17,697 bases of DNA from Caryophanales bacterium UBA7581 (GTDB lineage Bacteria; Bacillota_I; Bacilli_A; RFN20; CAG-826), in NCBI GenBank assembly GCA_002477825.1, contig DLKT01000053.1, positions 1,535 through 19,231 on the forward strand. The letters run 5' to 3'. Numbering within the stretch: the stretch's first letter is position 1; each line of letters opens with the position of its first letter. Under the pieces are notes generated by a model that was given only the letters and a program-made list of their open reading frames with translations, had not been told where the DNA came from and ran no database searches. Of the stretch, positions 16,313 to 17,697 are shown in pieces. A program made the translations under genes and the position numbers.

Positions 16313-17428
16313 TTACTTATTTGTTTTTTCTATGATTCCACCAGCAATCATAACATCATCTAGATAAAAAACTGCTGCTTGACCTGGTGTGACTGCACTA
16401 TAAGGAGCGTCATAAGTAACGACCATTTCATCTCCTTCTAAAGAAGTAATCGTAACACCTAAATCTTTTTGCCGGTAGCGGAATTTAGCGTTACAATGAA
16501 GGGGCAACTTGTACTCTTTTAATAGCCAATTCACTTGATGAATGATGCAAGAAGTCGATAATAAAGCTTTATTACTTGGATCATCTGCGACATAAAGAAT
16601 ATTATGTTCTACATCTTTTCCACATACAAACCAGGAATGGTTGGTCGTTCCATGAATACCACCAATACCTAAGCCTTTTCTTTGTCCTAAGGTATAATAT
16701 AAAACGCCATCATGTTTTCCGAGCACTTTTTTCGAATCAATATCCACGATATCGCCTGGTTGCGCAGGAATATAGTTTTGTAAAAATTGTTTAAAATGTC
16801 GTTCACCAATAAAACAAACACCGGTTGAATCTTTTTTATGAGCGATTGGTAACGCTAATTCTTCGGCAATTCTTCTTACTTCTGGTTTATCAATATCTCC
16901 TAAAGGAAATAAACAAGAAGCAATTTGTTCTTCATTAAGTTGCGAAAGAAAATACGTTTGATCTTTATTTAAATCTGCGGCTTTTTTTAAATAAACATGA
17001 CCGTCGATTTCTACTCTTTTGGCATAGTGACCCGTAGCCATATAAGCACAACCTTTTTCTTTTGCAAATTTTAAAAACGAATCAAACTTAATATATTTAT
17101 TACAGAAAATATCGGGATTTGGAGTTCTTCCTTTTTCATATTCTTTTAAGAAATACGTAAAAACTTCATTCCAATATTCTTCAATAAAATCAATACGATA
17201 AAGTGGAATATCGAGGATTTCTGCAACTTTTTTTGCGTCTTCATAATCCGCTTCTTGTGGACAACAAGGATCATTCAAAGTAGGATTTCCTAAAAAATCG
17301 CCATTCGTAATCGCGTCCCAATTTCGCATAAAACCTGCCACGACTTCATAGCCTTGTTTTTTTAATAAATAGGCTGCCACTGCGGAATCAACACCGCCAG
17401 ATAAGCCAATCATCACTTTTTCTTTCAT
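16313..17428 (-). CDS. mnmA: tRNA-specific 2-thiouridylase MnmA
   Basis: Installs the 2-thio group on uridine 34 of Lys, Glu and Gln tRNAs, using ATP to adenylate the base and sulfur relayed from a cysteine desulfurase. The PP-loop SGGVDS is at 10-15. The catalytic cysteines are Cys 109 (NPDIFCNKYIKF) and Cys 205 (GVCFIGER). DQTYFLS at 156-162 and LGQRKGLGIGG are also typical. The length of 371 residues is that of the family. The ATG overlaps the dtd stop (ATGA), and GGAGG is eight bases upstream. It is a housekeeping gene unrelated to the sugar genes. Confidence 0.97.
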   Translation of the reverse strand: MKEKVMIGLSGGVDSAVAAYLLKKQGYEVVAGFMRNWDAITNGDFLGNPTLNDPCCPQEADYEDAKKVAEILDIPLYRIDFIEEYWNEVFTYFLKEYEKGRTPNPDIFCNKYIKFDSFLKFAKEKGCAYMATGHYAKRVEIDGHVYLKKAADLNKDQTYFLSQLNEEQIASCLFPLGDIDKPEVRRIAEELALPIAHKKDSTGVCFIGERHFKQFLQNYIPAQPGDIVDIDSKKVLGKHDGVLYYTLGQRKGLGIGGIHGTTNHSWFVCGKDVEHNILYVADDPSNKALLSTSCIIHQVNWLLKEYKLPLHCNAKFRYRQKDLGVTITSLEGDEMVVTYDAPYSAVTPGQAAVFYLDDVMIAGGIIEKTNK

Positions 17429-17697
17429 GCATTTTTCCTCCGCAATTCATCGCTATCTAAAATTAACGTAAAAGGTCCATCATTCACTAAGGACACTTTC
17501 ATATCCGCTCCAAAAACACCGCTTTGGGCATTCGGATATATTTCTCTTAATAAGCTAAGCCAACGATCATATAGAATGGTCGCTTTTTGTGGTGCTAAGG
17601 CGTTTACAAAAGAAGGTCTTCTTCCTTTTCTAACATCAGCATATAAAGTAAACTGCGAAACGGATAAGATTTCTCCATGAACATCATCTAAAGATAA
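17425..17697 (-). CDS. dtd: D-aminoacyl-tRNA deacylase (Dtd), 5' part missing
   Basis: The last 90 residues of a proofreading enzyme that removes D-amino acids from mischarged tRNA. The catalytic-site segment SQFTLYADVRKGRRPSF is intact, as are GVFGADMKVSLVNDGP and FTLILDS, which include the Gly-Pro motif that rejects L-amino acids. The family is about 145-150 residues, so roughly 55-60 lie off the right edge. Its TGA stop overlaps the mnmA start by two bases, indicating co-transcription and coupling; this TGA also shows that the organism uses TGA as a stop. Confidence 0.95.
   Translation of the reverse strand, partial: LSLDDVHGEILSVSQFTLYADVRKGRRPSFVNALAPQKATILYDRWLSLLREIYPNAQSGVFGADMKVSLVNDGPFTLILDSDELRRKNA

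Noticed and set aside
1..17697. tRNA or rRNA genes, CRISPR arrays, insertion sequences, phage genes
   Set aside because: No direct-repeat/spacer arrays, transposase or integrase frames, or recognisable RNA genes were seen on either strand.

Overview
The window is AT-rich DNA from a low-GC Gram-positive bacterium. The lipoproteins with Cys lipoboxes, AGGAGG-type ribosome binding sites, InlB-type surface repeats and ScrR/CcpA-like operators suggest a host-associated Bacilli/Erysipelotrichia-type lineage; this placement is inference. TGA is used as a stop (dtd) and Trp is read from TGG, so the code is the standard bacterial one rather than the mycoplasma code.

Left and centre (1-12131, minus strand): a tightly packed nine-gene operon. 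In transcription order it encodes a surface lipoprotein with two GH32-associated binding modules, a cytoplasmic GH32 of the E. coli Aec43/FosGH2 type, a LamG-GH32 lipoprotein, an Opp/Dpp-family solute-binding lipoprotein, two permeases, two ATPases, and a nucleoside hydrolase cut by the left edge. Junctions range from an 11-bp overlap to a 14-bp gap, with no internal terminator seen. The natural reading is capture, surface trimming, import and intracellular hydrolysis of a fructan or fructosylated compound, but through a peptide-type transporter rather than the usual CUT1 or PTS route.

Control region (12132-12525): two divergent promoters with two LacI/cre-like palindromes whose centres are 80 bp apart. 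The minus promoter has a perfect TTGACA -35 box and produces a leader of about 260 nt. The plus promoter drives one gene (12526-14676) for a large lipoprotein built as a tandem duplication of [two InlB B-repeats + one concanavalin-A-like module]. The shared control region suggests it belongs to the same surface system.

Right (14698-17697): a bidirectional terminator separates that gene from a convergent xylulokinase gene (xylB) with its own promoter. Then come housekeeping genes mnmA and the 3' part of dtd, overlapping at ATGA.

The most interesting points are the pairing of an Opp-type importer with two GH32 enzymes, a surface GH32 whose catalytic Asp position reads Glu in a degenerate loop, two non-catalytic modular lipoproteins of probable fructan-binding function, and a nucleoside hydrolase translationally coupled to the end of the operon. 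No RNA gene, insertion sequence or CRISPR array was seen.
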